A stretch of 64,000 nucleotides of DNA from Siphonodentalium dalli (taxonomy: Eukaryota; Mollusca; Scaphopoda; Gadilida; Siphonodentaliidae). Below are positions 50,189 through 59,475 of this stretch, piece after piece (position 1 is the first letter of the stretch; the number at the start of each line of letters is the position of its first letter). The translations under genes and the position numbers were made by a program. The notes under the pieces were generated by a model, which did not search any database, was not told the origin of the DNA, and worked only from the letters and a program-made list of their open reading frames with translations. The stretch is from assembly GCA_032622095.1 (NCBI GenBank), contig CP136064.1, positions 38,368,426 to 38,432,425 on the forward strand. The letters run 5' to 3'.

Positions 50189-50627
50189 GGCCAAAATAAA
50201 AAATACCTGTTTCTGGTGACCCGCCCGCCCATATTCAGGTGCCCCGACCATTTTCATTTTATTGATTTTGAAAAATCAGTTTATTTAATTTCTGTGTAAA
50301 ACGGACACATCATGTGTACTGTTAAACCTGGTTAAACCAGAAATTATACCACTTCAATTAGGTCACAGCCGAATCAAACTTATTTTTTCATGTTTTATTC
50401 AATAAAACAATAAATTACACTATATTCTAATATTATGTACTTAGTTTTATTATAATTTTATAGTACATTAAAAACAAGGAGAAGCAGTCTGGGGGAGGGG
50501 CGTAATCATATTTATTTTGAGCAAAGTTGAAAATAAAATGAAAAAATAAAATAAAATGAAAAGTCACCCCCCCCACTATTTTTTTTCTTGCATGTCACCA
50601 GAAACACAGGTATATATTTTTTTGGCC
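50189..50627. mobile_element. PIF/Harbinger-like MITE (family E), copy 1
   Basis: Terminal repeats GGCCAAAATAAAAAATACCTG / CAGGTATATATTTTTTTGGCC continue into TTTCTGGTGAC / GTCACCAGAAA. Both ends are flanked by TTA (50,186-50,188 and 50,628-50,630). A 3 bp TWA duplication with GGCC-type ends fits PIF/Harbinger elements. The interior is A/T-rich with a G/C run (CACCCCCCCCAC) and no supported gene. Confidence 0.75.
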
Positions 50628-50630
50628 TTA

Positions 50631-51030
50631 TAACAAAGAGGAATAATCCAATCTTGCGATAACTGAATGAGCGACCAACAGTTTGCAAATGGCAGGAGAA
50701 GGAGATTTGCCTGCACAGAGATCTTATTTTGATTTAATCCAATTATCGGTGGTCGCATTGTGGCAGCTTGTCCTCATCACCCGACTATTTAATTACCTGT
50801 TCCACTAGATGTCTGATATCTATGAACGTGTATGTTTGGCGCCATAGCATCATGTGACAGTTCCCCCCCCCCATGTTCATCTCCATAGCCATACAAAAGT
50901 AGCACATGTTACACATTATGTGACATGTGTGGCTGAACCTGGCTACTGCTCAGATATTTTCTTAATCTATACCTTGATATGACATTCAACCTCGTATGGA
51001 AAATCAAAAGAACAAAACAAACCAGACTTT
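50631..51030. other. Gene-free stretch
   Basis: No supported exon or element ends. CACCCGACTATTTAATTACCTGTT near 50,779 resembles the left flank plus subterminal part of the family E element at 50,189 (CACCCGACTATTTTACTTAGGCC), perhaps a related remnant. Confidence 0.35.
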
Positions 51031-51172
51031 CCCACAAATTAAGAATCATTCTGAGGTTGTATTATCTGTTCAACTGTCTATATTCCTAAACATCCCTCAA
51101 AAGTAATTAGACTATTCCAATGTATACTTTTATAACTGGATGGGAGAATCTATTCAGTACAGAAAGGGTTAA
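51031..51172. repeat. Dispersed repeat segment, copy 1
   Basis: CCCACAAATTAAGAATCATTC, then ATTCCTAAACATCCCTC and TTTTATAACTGGATGGGAGAA, ending AGAAAGGGTTAAC. It matches 54,979-55,140 across its whole length with scattered substitutions. Class unknown. Confidence 0.7.
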
Positions 51173-51179
51173 CTCGGAA

Positions 51180-51560
51180 AGTTATAACGTCTTCTAGAGA
51201 TCAAAACATGGGTTACTTTGGAGTTGAAAAGTTGGAAAGAATCGCATCTCACTGTTACAAATTGAGAAGTTTTTATCAGTTCACATCACTGTAGTATCAA
51301 AAACTATTATTTTATTCCATATTTTTGTATCTGGAAATATCTTTTCCAGGATTAAGATATATCTATATTTCGGTTGGTCATATCTATATATATGTCCCTT
51401 TGTTCCATTTGCTTTTTTTAATTAGATCATATTTTGCTTACATTTTATAACCAGTATGCATGGAATACAGAAAGTAGTAGAATACAAATTTAAATATGAA
51501 TATTAAAGGTATTAACATGAGAAGCAACTAATGTTGCGTGCAATCCAGAGTACATCATAT
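51180..51560. other. Gene-free AT-rich stretch
   Basis: I see no supported exon, transposon end or tandem repeat here, apart from short T/A-rich tracts. Confidence 0.35.
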
Positions 51561-52029
51561 CTATAGGAACGCCGATGGGGTCATTCTCACAAGGCTGCGG
51601 TCATATTCGTAGCCAGCTTTTTAAATCGATCACAAATGTAACCAGCTTTTCACCGGCGATCACATTCGTAGCCAGCTTTTCTAATTCCATGCTTTATATG
51701 GCGCAAAATATGACGTCATGCTCCAAAACTGACTTCGTTTATCAACTTATATTGGAATATCAATCGAGCATTCTAACGACATTGATTGGAAACCTCAGAT
51801 TAGATGAACTAATATCAAATTAAAATTCAAGTTGTTTTTCATCCATCAACTCAGAAAAATGAGATTAACCTAATCTTGTACATTGAGGCTCGCATGAATA
51901 TGAAAAGCTGGCTACAAATGTGATCGCCATAGAAAAGCTGGCTACATTTGTGATCGATTTAAAAAGCTGGCTATGAATGTGATCGATGCCTTGTGACAAT
52001 GACCCCATCAGCTATATATTGTCCTATAG
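51561..52029. mobile_element. Foldback element with repeated GTAGCCAGCTTTT arms
   Basis: Outer inverted ends CTATAGGA / TCCTATAG enclose a strong pair GATGGGGTCATTCTCACAAGG / CCTTGTGACAATGACCCCATC. Each arm then holds three tandem copies of a GATCACATTCGTAGCCAGCTTTT-like unit, with spacing about 30 bp, in opposite orientation on the two sides (51,600-51,685 and 51,900-51,985). The core is unique and AT-rich. An 82-residue open frame across the left arm merely reads the repeat. Confidence 0.8.
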
Positions 52030-52287
52030 AATAGACGCCTGGTTATGATATGTCTTTTATAACACACATGTTACTGAAAAACACTATGATTTTTCCAGGA
52101 GCATAAAGTAAACCCCTGGTTACGTTATGTCATTTATTACACACCTGTAACAGAACAAAAACAGATTCTGCATTACACTTCGTTCCACAATTTTTAAGCC
52201 GCTCCAAACACGTTGGAGACACACATCATAAATGACATTAGACTTTGAAAAGGCTACTGGAAAATTTAAAATCATCTTCATACATAA

Positions 52288-52561
52288 CAAGCATGTCCGA
52301 GTTTGGTGTGCCTGTCATTTGTAGAATGGCAGAATGAGGTTCCCAGAGGGTGAATTTAGTGATGCTATCATGCATAGCAGGCTATTAGACTAATTATATA
52401 AAGAAACTTAACTAAAAAAGAAATAGAATCTAAGTTTCTACAGAAATTTGATAATAAAGAAACTTTCCAGATAAGATGAGGCCTAAGCAGAATAAGGTCC
52501 CCAGAGGGGGAATTTAGTGACTCACACTCGGGAGACCTAATTCTGCAAATAATCGGGCTTG
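52288..52561. mobile_element. hAT-like hairpin MITE (family A), rearranged copy
   Basis: Starts CAAGCATGTCCGAGTTTGGTGTGCCTGTC and ends CTGCAAATAATCGGGCTTG. The left hairpin is cut after AGTGATGCTATCATGCATAG, and the following core (TAAAAAAGAAATAGAATC, CAGATAAGATGAGGCC) is inverted relative to the long copy at 47,116. The right hairpin is shortened. No clear 8 bp duplication. Confidence 0.65.
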
Positions 52562-52850
52562 ATCTCAGTTAGTGTGTAATAAATACAGAGCATCAAATGA
52601 CTATTACTGACTGACAATTTATGGAACTCTTGTGATCATGGAAGGATAACACTTGAGCCAGGAGGTACAAGAACTCTTGTGCCAATCTTAATCCCTTATG
52701 CCATTGCACAAGTGCCATAAACTGATAGCCAACAAGAGGTTACCAAAATCAGTAGCAAGAAGTTTGCCTATCGCCGGCTACCACTTGAACAAATTATGTT
52801 ACATAACACAATGTTATAGAAATTCAGTTCAAAATTGCATTCTGGCAACT

Positions 52851-52963
52851 AAAAATAAATCCAGGATTACCAATGTAATTGGGTAGGGAAAAATAAATCC
52901 AGGATTACAAATGTAATTGGGTAGGGAAAAATAAATCCAGGATTACCAATGTAATTGGGTAGG
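52851..52963. repeat. 38 bp minisatellite, three copies
   Basis: Units start at 52,851, 52,889 and 52,927, each AAAAATAAATCCAGGATTAC ... GTAATTGGGTAGG. The copies are nearly identical (one C to A difference in the second), so expansion looks recent. Confidence 0.92.
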
Positions 52964-52972
52964 CGTTAAGTG

Positions 52973-53399
52973 CAGGCCAGAAAATATGGTGCTGAACATT
53001 TGCAGAATGAGGTCTCCAGAAGGTGAATTTAGTGACGCTATCCCACACAGTGGGCTAGCATCACCAAATTCACCTTCTGGGGACCTCATTCTGCTTAGGC
53101 CTCATCTTCTCTGGAAATTATCTTTATTATCAAATTAAAAACATTTTAGGTTCTTCAGAAAGTTTATTTTTCTTTAGTTTAGTTTCTCCATATCCCCAAT
53201 TTGGCAGACAACACAATGCATAATAAAATTGCACATCACCATCTCAGAACTTAAAGCTGTGTCTATGTCTCCCATAGCAGATGATGCCATGTAGAATGAG
53301 GATGAATATGGTTGCTGACTTCTGTGCGAGGTAGCATCACTAAATTCACCCTCTGGGGGCCTCATTCTGCAAATGTCCGGCACCATATTTTCAGGCCTG
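52973..53399. mobile_element. hAT-like hairpin MITE (family A), CAGGCC subgroup
   Basis: Ends CAGGCCAGAAAATATGGTG and the complement of CAGGCCTGAAAATATGGTG. The first hairpin (about 53,001-53,095) is intact; the second (about 53,290-53,371) is degraded on its left arm. Flanks GTTAAGTG and GTTAAGGA match at six of eight bases, consistent with an aged 8 bp target duplication. Confidence 0.78.
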
Positions 53400-53726
53400 G
53401 TTAAGGAATAGTTTTAATTAAATTACAAAGTTATGAATGAAATAATTACCATTATGCTTAGATCTTCAATATTTATATGTTTTGGAGCTCTCTCTTCCAA
53501 GTTTTGTATAATAATAATATATGCCTAATATAATTTAGACATAAACACTGTAGGCCCCTCTAAGATAACACATTTAAATCATGAAACACAACACAAACAT
53601 TGATTGTAAATAAATAAGTACTTGAATAATCGTTTCATTAGAAAATGAAGTATCACAAAACAAAATTATAGAAATACATTTCAGAACAGAAACAAACATA
53701 TATACACTGTACATCAACAGGCACTA

Positions 53727-54096
53727 CAGTAAAGCCCTAAGTAATCGACCCCTTAACCACAGCAGAATTATGGGTAACTTTTCAGGATTTAGTCGGAAAT
53801 ATTGCTTGTTGCCATTCAGCGGAATCTTTCAGTGAAAGCCATATTTCCGACTAAATCCTGAAAATTTACCCATAATTCTGCTGTGGTTAACCCTTTACCC
53901 AACAGAACGGCCCTGTGCCAATGCATAACTGTAGCTATCACAATGTGGTCAAGGAGCCGGTTCCAATGATATCCATATTTGTATGGTTCTATTGAGACAG
54001 GCCGAAGATATTTTAGGCTGTTGAAGCTTTATTTGGCCGGTTTTGGCCAGTTTGTTGGGTAAAGGGTTAAGGGGTCGGTTACTTAGGGCATTACTG
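53727..54096. mobile_element. Tc1/mariner-like palindromic MITE (family C), interrupted
   Basis: Ends CAGTAAAGCCCTAAGTAATCG and CTTAGGGCATTACTG are flanked by TA on both sides. The element is a near-complete palindrome (CACAGCAGAATTATGGGTAA ... TTACCCATAATTCTGCTGTG). A family B element is inserted in the right arm at TTAA; the mirrored left arm (CGACCCCTTAACCACAG) preserves the empty site and shows that TTAA was duplicated on insertion. A related uninterrupted copy is at 57,134. Confidence 0.85.
53891..54066. mobile_element. piggyBac-like MITE (family B), hairpin-less copy nested in family C
   Basis: Terminal repeats CCCTTTACCCAACA / TGTTGGGTAAAGGG with TTAA at 53,887-53,890 and 54,067-54,070. 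It lacks both internal hairpins: GGCCCTGTGCCAATGCAT runs directly into AACTGTAGCTATC. The join lies at a GCAT shared by the two sides of the missing segment. Confidence 0.88.
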
Positions 54097-54219
54097 TAGA
54101 TCATTCAGAAACAGCACAATTTCACAATTCAAAGGCAAAACTTTAACAATTTCTTTACTAAATACTCATCAGCAAGTAGTCCCCTTAGGAAATGCTCAGA
54201 TAATAAATTCAATACCTTA

Positions 54220-54941
54220 CTCGTATTTAAATTCGCGCAGTACTATTTTTCGTGCACCGTCGATAAGCAAATTTTAAAATGAGCGAAAAATAGTACGACT
54301 TCTGAGTTTATACTAAACCACCAGGAAACGAGAAGGTTATATGTGGATGAGTTACATACATGTATATACATTACGGAAGGTTTGACCGAATATTAAGCTT
54401 GCAGGACTAGAACTTACATGCAGGCAACCAACATCAAAACCATTACTGATATGTATATGACATAAGTATATAGCAACAAATCATGGTAACATCATTGATG
54501 TTGAAATACTTGCAAGAAATACAAATATTGCAGACTGAAGATGAATGAAAGCATGTCCCCCTATTCACAATGCTGCCACTACACTGTGACAGAACAGTCT
54601 GAGTTAGTTCTAGTTATGACAACACAAGCCACAGCCAAGTTTAGATTTTTTTGTTAGGTAAGTTTTCTATATGCGGTTGTGGTTTACTTCTTTCAAGTTC
54701 ATTTCAATTATGTTTATAACTATTTCAATATCAGAATAATTATTTTGAGCGCATAAACACCCATCTTCACAAGAAATTGATGATGCAGTTATGTTAAATT
54801 ATACAAGATATAAAGCCACCGTGATGGTGTTTAATATGCACACGTATCTTCATTAACGATTAGGATCTGAAACTGTCATCGAATCCAAGCATTTTACGAA
54901 AATATTTTTGTCAGTTTTGAATTCGCGAATTTAAATACGAG
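54220..54941. repeat. Inverted pair of CTCGTATTTAAATTCGCG, about 720 bp apart
   Basis: The motif at 54,220-54,237 is mirrored at 54,924-54,941 (CGCGAATTTAAATACGAG). Beside the left copy is a hairpin, GTACTATTTTTCG facing CGAAAAATAGTAC (54,240-54,296). Degenerate relatives occur near 49,982 and 57,620. It could be one foldback element or two separate remnants. The interior (54,300-54,920) shows no supported gene. Confidence 0.5.
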
Positions 54942-54978
54942 TATCGTAGGCAGTTTGTTGAACTTCTTATCTAAACAT

Positions 54979-55140
54979 TTCCCACAAATTAAGGAATAAT
55001 TTTGCACTTGTATTATATTTTTGTCTGTCTGCAGTCTGCTTATATTTTCTGAACATCCATCCAGGTGAATAATAGATCATTCCACAGTATACTTGTATAA
55101 CTGAATGGGAGAATCCATTTAGTAAAGAAAGGGTTAAAGG
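54979..55140. repeat. Dispersed repeat segment, copy 2
   Basis: Matches 51,031-51,172: CCCACAAATTAAGGAATAATT, TGAACATCCATCCAGG, ACTTGTATAACTGAATGGGAG, ending AGAAAGGGTTAAAGG. Open frames on the minus strand across it are not supported. Confidence 0.7.
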
Positions 55141-55213
55141 TTTAACTGTCAAGAGATTGGTCAAAATTAGTAATATATATAATTATATTATATAATATAT
55201 GATATCATTGTAA

Positions 55214-55731
55214 GGCCAAAAAAAAAGAAGAAGGTTTTGGTTCTCAGGCCCCGCCGCATTGAATAAAAAGGGCCGCATTAGGCCTTTTTATTGCAATGAC
55301 TGATGTTATGACAAAAAAACTTACAAAAAAAAAAAAAATTGAATTTTTTTTTTATTATTTCATAAACATGTCCATAGTAGATATGTGTTGAGTATTAGTG
55401 TGCATTGAACTCTAACATGTAATGTGTTAAAAAGTGACTTGCAGGCTTACAACATGAAGTTGATGAAAACAATAACAATAATGAATGTCAGGGGCATTGT
55501 ATAATGTTAGGTAATCCCAGTCATAGACTGGTAGTACAATGTCATTTTTATGTAAGATTAAATGAGTTTATATGCATAAACGTCCCCTCTACATTTCTGG
55601 TTATTACTAGACAGAGGAAGGTATATTTGTCCATGCTTACTATGTGCAGAAAAAAATAAAAATAAAACCCTCCCTCCCTCATTGATTTGAAAAAACAATT
55701 GCCCGAGAACCAAAACTCTTTTTTTTGGGCC
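55214..55731. mobile_element. PIF/Harbinger-like MITE (family E), copy 2
   Basis: Terminal repeats GGCCAAAAAAAAAG..GGTTTTGGTTCTCAGG and GCCCGAGAACCAAAACTC..GGGCC, flanked by TAA at 55,211-55,213 and 55,732-55,734. The interior has an A/T homopolymer region near 55,320-55,355. The 73-residue open frame on the minus strand (55,558-55,779) crosses the right end and is not called. Confidence 0.75.
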
Positions 55732-55824
55732 TAAATCATGGTGAATATTTAACACTAAAAATGCCTTCTGATTGGTCAAGAGCTGCTAGCTTTAGTTTGT
55801 GATTCACAAGCATCGTCTGCTGAA

Positions 55825-55968
55825 CAAGCCTTGAAATAGGGTGTCTGTCATTTGCAGAATGAGGTCCCCAGAGGGTGAATTTAGTGATGCTACCCCGCAT
55901 AGCGGGCTAGCATCACCAAATTCACCCTCTGGGGACCTCATTCTGCTTACACCTTATTTCAAGGCTTG
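55825..55968. mobile_element. hAT-like hairpin MITE (family A), single-hairpin form
   Basis: A 144 bp element that is one near-perfect palindrome from CAAGCCTTGAAATAGGGTG to CACCTTATTTCAAGGCTTG, apart from a short unpaired insert (CTGTCATTTGC against GCTTA). It is flanked by a perfect 8 bp duplication, CTGCTGAA (55,817-55,824 and 55,969-55,976). An 8 bp duplication and CARR-type ends fit hAT-type transposition. Confidence 0.92.
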
Positions 55969-55976
55969 CTGCTGAA

Positions 55977-56654
55977 GCATGTACAATTAGAATAGAGCAT
56001 TAAAGAAATCGACTATCTAGTTTCTACATTAGTTTTTTGTTAGCCTACCATATCTGACAAAGTTTAGTAATAAAAATCTATCTAAGTGCAATGTATTACA
56101 ATTGCATATGTATTATGTAGAGAGAATGGGCCTCTGGTTTTACTGTAATATTTCAAATGGAAAACTACTTATAGGTACATGTATGTGTCATCTCGTATCC
56201 ACTACCCAATTGAAAGATTGATGTTATTACATACAATACAAGAGATTGGCAAAAGTCTTTTGACTAATCCCATGCTAATCTCATCTGATCCGAATACATA
56301 CAATATTTATATGTACAACTAATTATATGAGCTATCTGTTAGACAGATGCAGCTTTTTTGGAACAATTGAATGCACTTGGTGCCAAATCCTGATGCCAAT
56401 GAAAACCCCTTTATAACTAATTATTTCATCATTGGCATTCTAGAGCCATATGAAATCTTCAGTAAAGGTTAACTTCTCAAAAACAGAAATTATTGAGTGG
56501 GATTCCATATATATAAACTAACAATTAGTGATAACAAACAAATAGAGAAAATTTAATTAAATACAACTTCAAGGCACTATAAGAATCATTATGCTTAAAT
56601 AGATCACATGTCCTAAATATTGAATACTTCTAAATGTAATAATTATCATACCGG
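55977..56654. other. Gene-free AT-rich stretch
   Basis: I see no supported exon, transposon end or tandem repeat in this stretch. Confidence 0.35.
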
Positions 56655-56657
56655 TAA

Positions 56658-56976
56658 GGCCAAATAATTAAAGATTCTGTGTTTTCAGGCACCTCCCTCG
56701 TCACTCAGGCACCTCCCTCGTCACTCAGGCACCTCCCTTGTCGCTCAGGCACCTCCCTCGTCACTGACAGTTTCTTTTTGAAAAAAGCCTTGTCATACGT
56801 TTTTTTTCAATATTTTCTGTTAGAAATATTGGATTTGAACAACGAAAATCAATTTTTTCTGTTTCTGAAGTATGTTATCCAGATTTTAAGAAAAAATAAC
56901 AATAAATAGCCTCTCTCCCTCATCTCAAAATTGCGATCTAATTGCCTGAGAACACAGATATTTTATTTTGATGGCC
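56658..56976. mobile_element. PIF/Harbinger-like MITE (family E), copy 3, with a minisatellite
   Basis: Ends GGCCAAATAATTAAAGATTCTGTG and CACAGATATTTTATTTTGATGGCC, with subterminal TTTTCAGGC / GCCTGAGAA. TAA flanks lie at 56,655-56,657 and 56,977-56,979. Just inside the left end the 20 bp unit CAGGCACCTCCCTCGTCACT is repeated four times (56,686-56,765), unlike copies 1 and 2. A 76-residue open frame across the minisatellite is not supported as a gene. Confidence 0.75.
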
Positions 56977-57133
56977 TAATCTAAAACTAATTTCAATACT
57001 AAGGCTTTTTGGTGTCAGTTAAGACAAAATTCAAAACAAAAATAATTTAAATGATACGTCATATTCAGGCATCAAAATAACAGTCTGCTTGTAATCAGAA
57101 GCTAATAGTAACCACAATAAAAAACATGTCACA

Positions 57134-57342
57134 GTAATGGCCTAAATAATCGACTCCTTAACCACAGCAGAATTATGGGTAATTTTTCAGGATTTAATCC
57201 TAAATATGGCTTGTTGCCATTCATCGGAAAGCTCTCTCTGAGAGCTTTCCGATGAATGGCAATAAGCCATATTTCCGACTAAATCCTGAAACATTTCCCA
57301 TAATTCTGCTGTGGTTATGGAGTCGATTATTTAGGGCATTAC
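57134..57342. mobile_element. Tc1/mariner-like palindromic MITE (family C), uninterrupted copy
   Basis: A 209 bp near-perfect palindrome: GTAATGGCCTAAATAATCGA to TCGATTATTTAGGGCATTAC, with centre AAAGCTCTCTCTGAGAGCTTT. Arms share CCACAGCAGAATTATGGG with the interrupted copy at 53,727. Flanking TA is no longer evident on the left. Confidence 0.88.
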
Positions 57343-57343
57343 T

Positions 57344-58094
57344 TTACATAACCACCATAATAAAACCGCTGTATTTTGTGTAATGATATTAAGGCCTTCT
57401 CTAAATTAAAGATGTTGTATCCCTTCCCTGATCTTTCTGTATATATTTAAGGGATTATAATAATAAATTTAAGTCAGAAAGACCAATCAACAGGAGTTTC
57501 TGTCACTAGGAAATAGTTTTTTTCTACAAACTGGGACATAATTTGTTACTATTTTAGGACATTCACTGTTCAGCTGTAAAGTGAATCCCTCGCTTGGTAT
57601 AAACCACCTGGACTACCATATCCATATTTAAATTCATGCAGTAATATCTTTGTGCACCCATCAGTGTGCGAATTTAAAACTGAGAACAAAAAATTTAGTC
57701 CCATTGTATTTGCTGTATAAATAGTAATTTAGCCCTTCTGTTAATTCCACACATATTTCATCAACTTTTCTTATATTCTTCATAAATCATATGCCCATTG
57801 TATATCATCCATATTCCATTCATGGTTTAAACACCAAAGTCTTAACATTATTAATATCACCACTATATTCATTTTATTTGGAATGAAAAACACAGATATC
57901 TAAATAAATCTGGACCAATGATATAAATGAAATGTGCAAGATATGGTTTGATTGTCTATCTATGACCCCCTATCAAACTTTTCTTACAAAGAAAATGCCC
58001 TAACAAATTCCAGATATCAAGATTACATGACCATAATGAGCTTTAGCAATGAAGAGTTACAACATTAGGTTAACGCTGAGCTGCGCAGGTCATG
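57344..58094. other. Gene-free stretch with a TATTTAAATTC repeat remnant
   Basis: Near 57,620-57,700 is CATATTTAAATTCATGCAG, then TGTGCACCCATC and GCGAATTTAAAACTGAG, related to 54,220-54,285. Otherwise AT-rich with no supported exon or element ends. Confidence 0.4.
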
Positions 58095-58241
58095 TGCCAG
58101 TGCATTCTCTTATAAATGTGACTCGCATATATAAGCTCTAGAATGTATGGCTTAGAAGATCAAAGTAAATTTTGTTTGGCCAATGTATTCTCTATGTGAG
58201 GCTCCCTATGGGAGACTTGCATATATAAGAGAATGCATTGG
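58095..58241. repeat. Degenerate pair of CCAATGCATTCTC hairpins
   Basis: Two decayed hairpins (58,095-58,151 and 58,179-58,241) related to those in families B and D: GCCAGTGCATTCTCTTATAA ... ATATATAAG and CCAATGTATTCTC ... ATATATAAGAGAATGCATTG, with GTACAGGGTTTTC after. No CCCTTT ends are visible nearby, so this is either the hairpin unit alone or a remnant. Confidence 0.75.
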
Positions 58242-58320
58242 TACAGGGTTTTCACAAAATTTCAGTAAGCTCCAGCCATGGAAGGGCTAGCATGGTAATT
58301 TTATATACTTTATGCATATA

Positions 58321-58574
58321 CAAGCCTTGAAATAGGGTGTCTGTCATTTGCAGAATGAGGTCCCCAGAGGGTGAATTTAGTGATGCTACCCCGCATAGCG
58401 GGCTAGCATCACCAAAATCACCCTCTGGGGACCTCATTCTGCTTAAACCTCAGCAGAATGAGGTTCCCAGAGGGTGAATTTGGTGATGCTAGCACACTAT
58501 GCGGGGTAGCATTACTAAATTCACCCTCTGGGGACCTCATTCTGCAAATGACAGACACACTATTTAAAGGATTG
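58321..58574. mobile_element. hAT-like hairpin MITE (family A), double-hairpin short form
   Basis: Two hairpins nearly back to back (about 58,350-58,443 and 58,453-58,549), joined by TTAAACCTCA, between ends CAAGCCTTGAAATAGGGTG and CACTATTTAAAGGATTG. A perfect 8 bp duplication TGCATATA flanks it (58,313-58,320 and 58,575-58,582). Only one base differs between the left-hairpin arms (AATTTAG against AAAATCA region). Confidence 0.9.
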
Positions 58575-58770
58575 TGCATATATTTGATTCAATCAGGTAT
58601 CATCAAGTTAATAAAATAGCAACAATTTTCAAGAAATAGACAATGATTTGAAACCCTCTAGCCGCTAAGGCTCCCCTGATAATTGCTGAAGACATAAAAT
58701 TGCACACACACAAACAAAAATACAAATTCAGTTCTGAATGTGAATAGATAAAGTAACATGATAAATATCT

Positions 58771-58855
58771 TCAGATGTATCTTGGTTCAGTTCTTGGAAT
58801 GGCTATCCACGTATTCTGGAATTCAACGATGGAATCAGCATCCATTGTTCTGGAT
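58771..58855 (-). CDS. Possible terminal exon, uncertain
   Basis: On the minus strand a plausible acceptor TTTAATATTTTAG precedes ATCCAGAACAATGG. One frame continues as SRTMDADSIVEFQNTW to IPRTEPRYI and a TGA stop; other frames stop earlier. It lies downstream of the candidate exon at 59,476-59,613, but a direct join from that phase-0 donor would enter the frame that stops after six codons. Either another exon intervenes or one of the two calls is wrong. No AATAAA signal is seen downstream. Confidence 0.15.
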
Positions 58856-59254
58856 CTAAAATATTAAACATATGACCAGAATTGAACATATGATGGATAA
58901 TATCAATAAGTAAAGTCTCAAAGAAAACAAAATATTTTATCAAGGAGCATTGGTTACAGGAAAACATATACACCAATCCCAAAGTTTAAAGAGACCCAAG
59001 TCCTTCACAGTAGGTAGATGTGCAAAAATTATAAATGTCTGTAAAACATCACCCACATGAAGAAACATTGAAAGTTTTCCAATAAAGAACATTTTGTGTG
59101 TTGCAACGATTGTTATGTAAACAAAACTGTTAGCGTGATTTTCAACAAACATCGCTACGGTAAAATATTTTAGTCTGAATATGATTTTAGGAATAAGGCA
59201 AATAAGAACTTTGATGGCCTCGAGTCCCATTAATTATTTTTGCGAAAACCCTGT

Positions 59255-59323
59255 GCCAATGCATTCTCTTATATATGCGAGGCGACCTATGATCAACTCG
59301 TATATATCAGAGAATGCATCGGC
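59255..59323. repeat. Single CCAATGCATTCTC hairpin without MITE ends
   Basis: Stem GCCAATGCATTCTCTTATAT facing the imperfect complement ending AGAGAATGCATCGGC, preceded by CCCTGT and followed by CTAACAA as in family D. No CCCTTT/AAAGGG terminal repeats are nearby, so the hairpin stands alone. If the neighbouring exon candidate is real, it lies in an intron. Confidence 0.85.
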
Positions 59324-59475
59324 CTAACAAATTTTACATTATTTTTTATAATTGGTGAAAAAGTAAGAAAAAATGGAAAAAAAGAAGATCCAAAATTGGT
59401 AAAGAATGTAAGAAATAACGATAAAAAATAAAAAAAATGTTAAAGAATGTAAGAAAACAAACTAAAAGATACTAC

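Noticed and set aside
55316-55355. Poly-A/T run as a retroelement tail
   Set aside because: It lies inside a PIF/Harbinger-like MITE with intact TAA flanks and shows no flanking duplication of its own.
49248-58437. Open frames with ICRMRSPEGEFSDA or MRSPEGDFGDA peptides (49,248; 53,174; 58,252)
   Set aside because: They translate the family A hairpin arm and stop outside it; no independent support.
58940-59230. Minus-strand 96-codon open frame starting MGLEAIKVLICLIPKI
   Set aside because: Hydrophobic, with possible internal splice-like sites, but no consistent exon phase with its neighbours and no recognised family. The AT-rich composition alone can yield such a frame, so it was left as probable intron.
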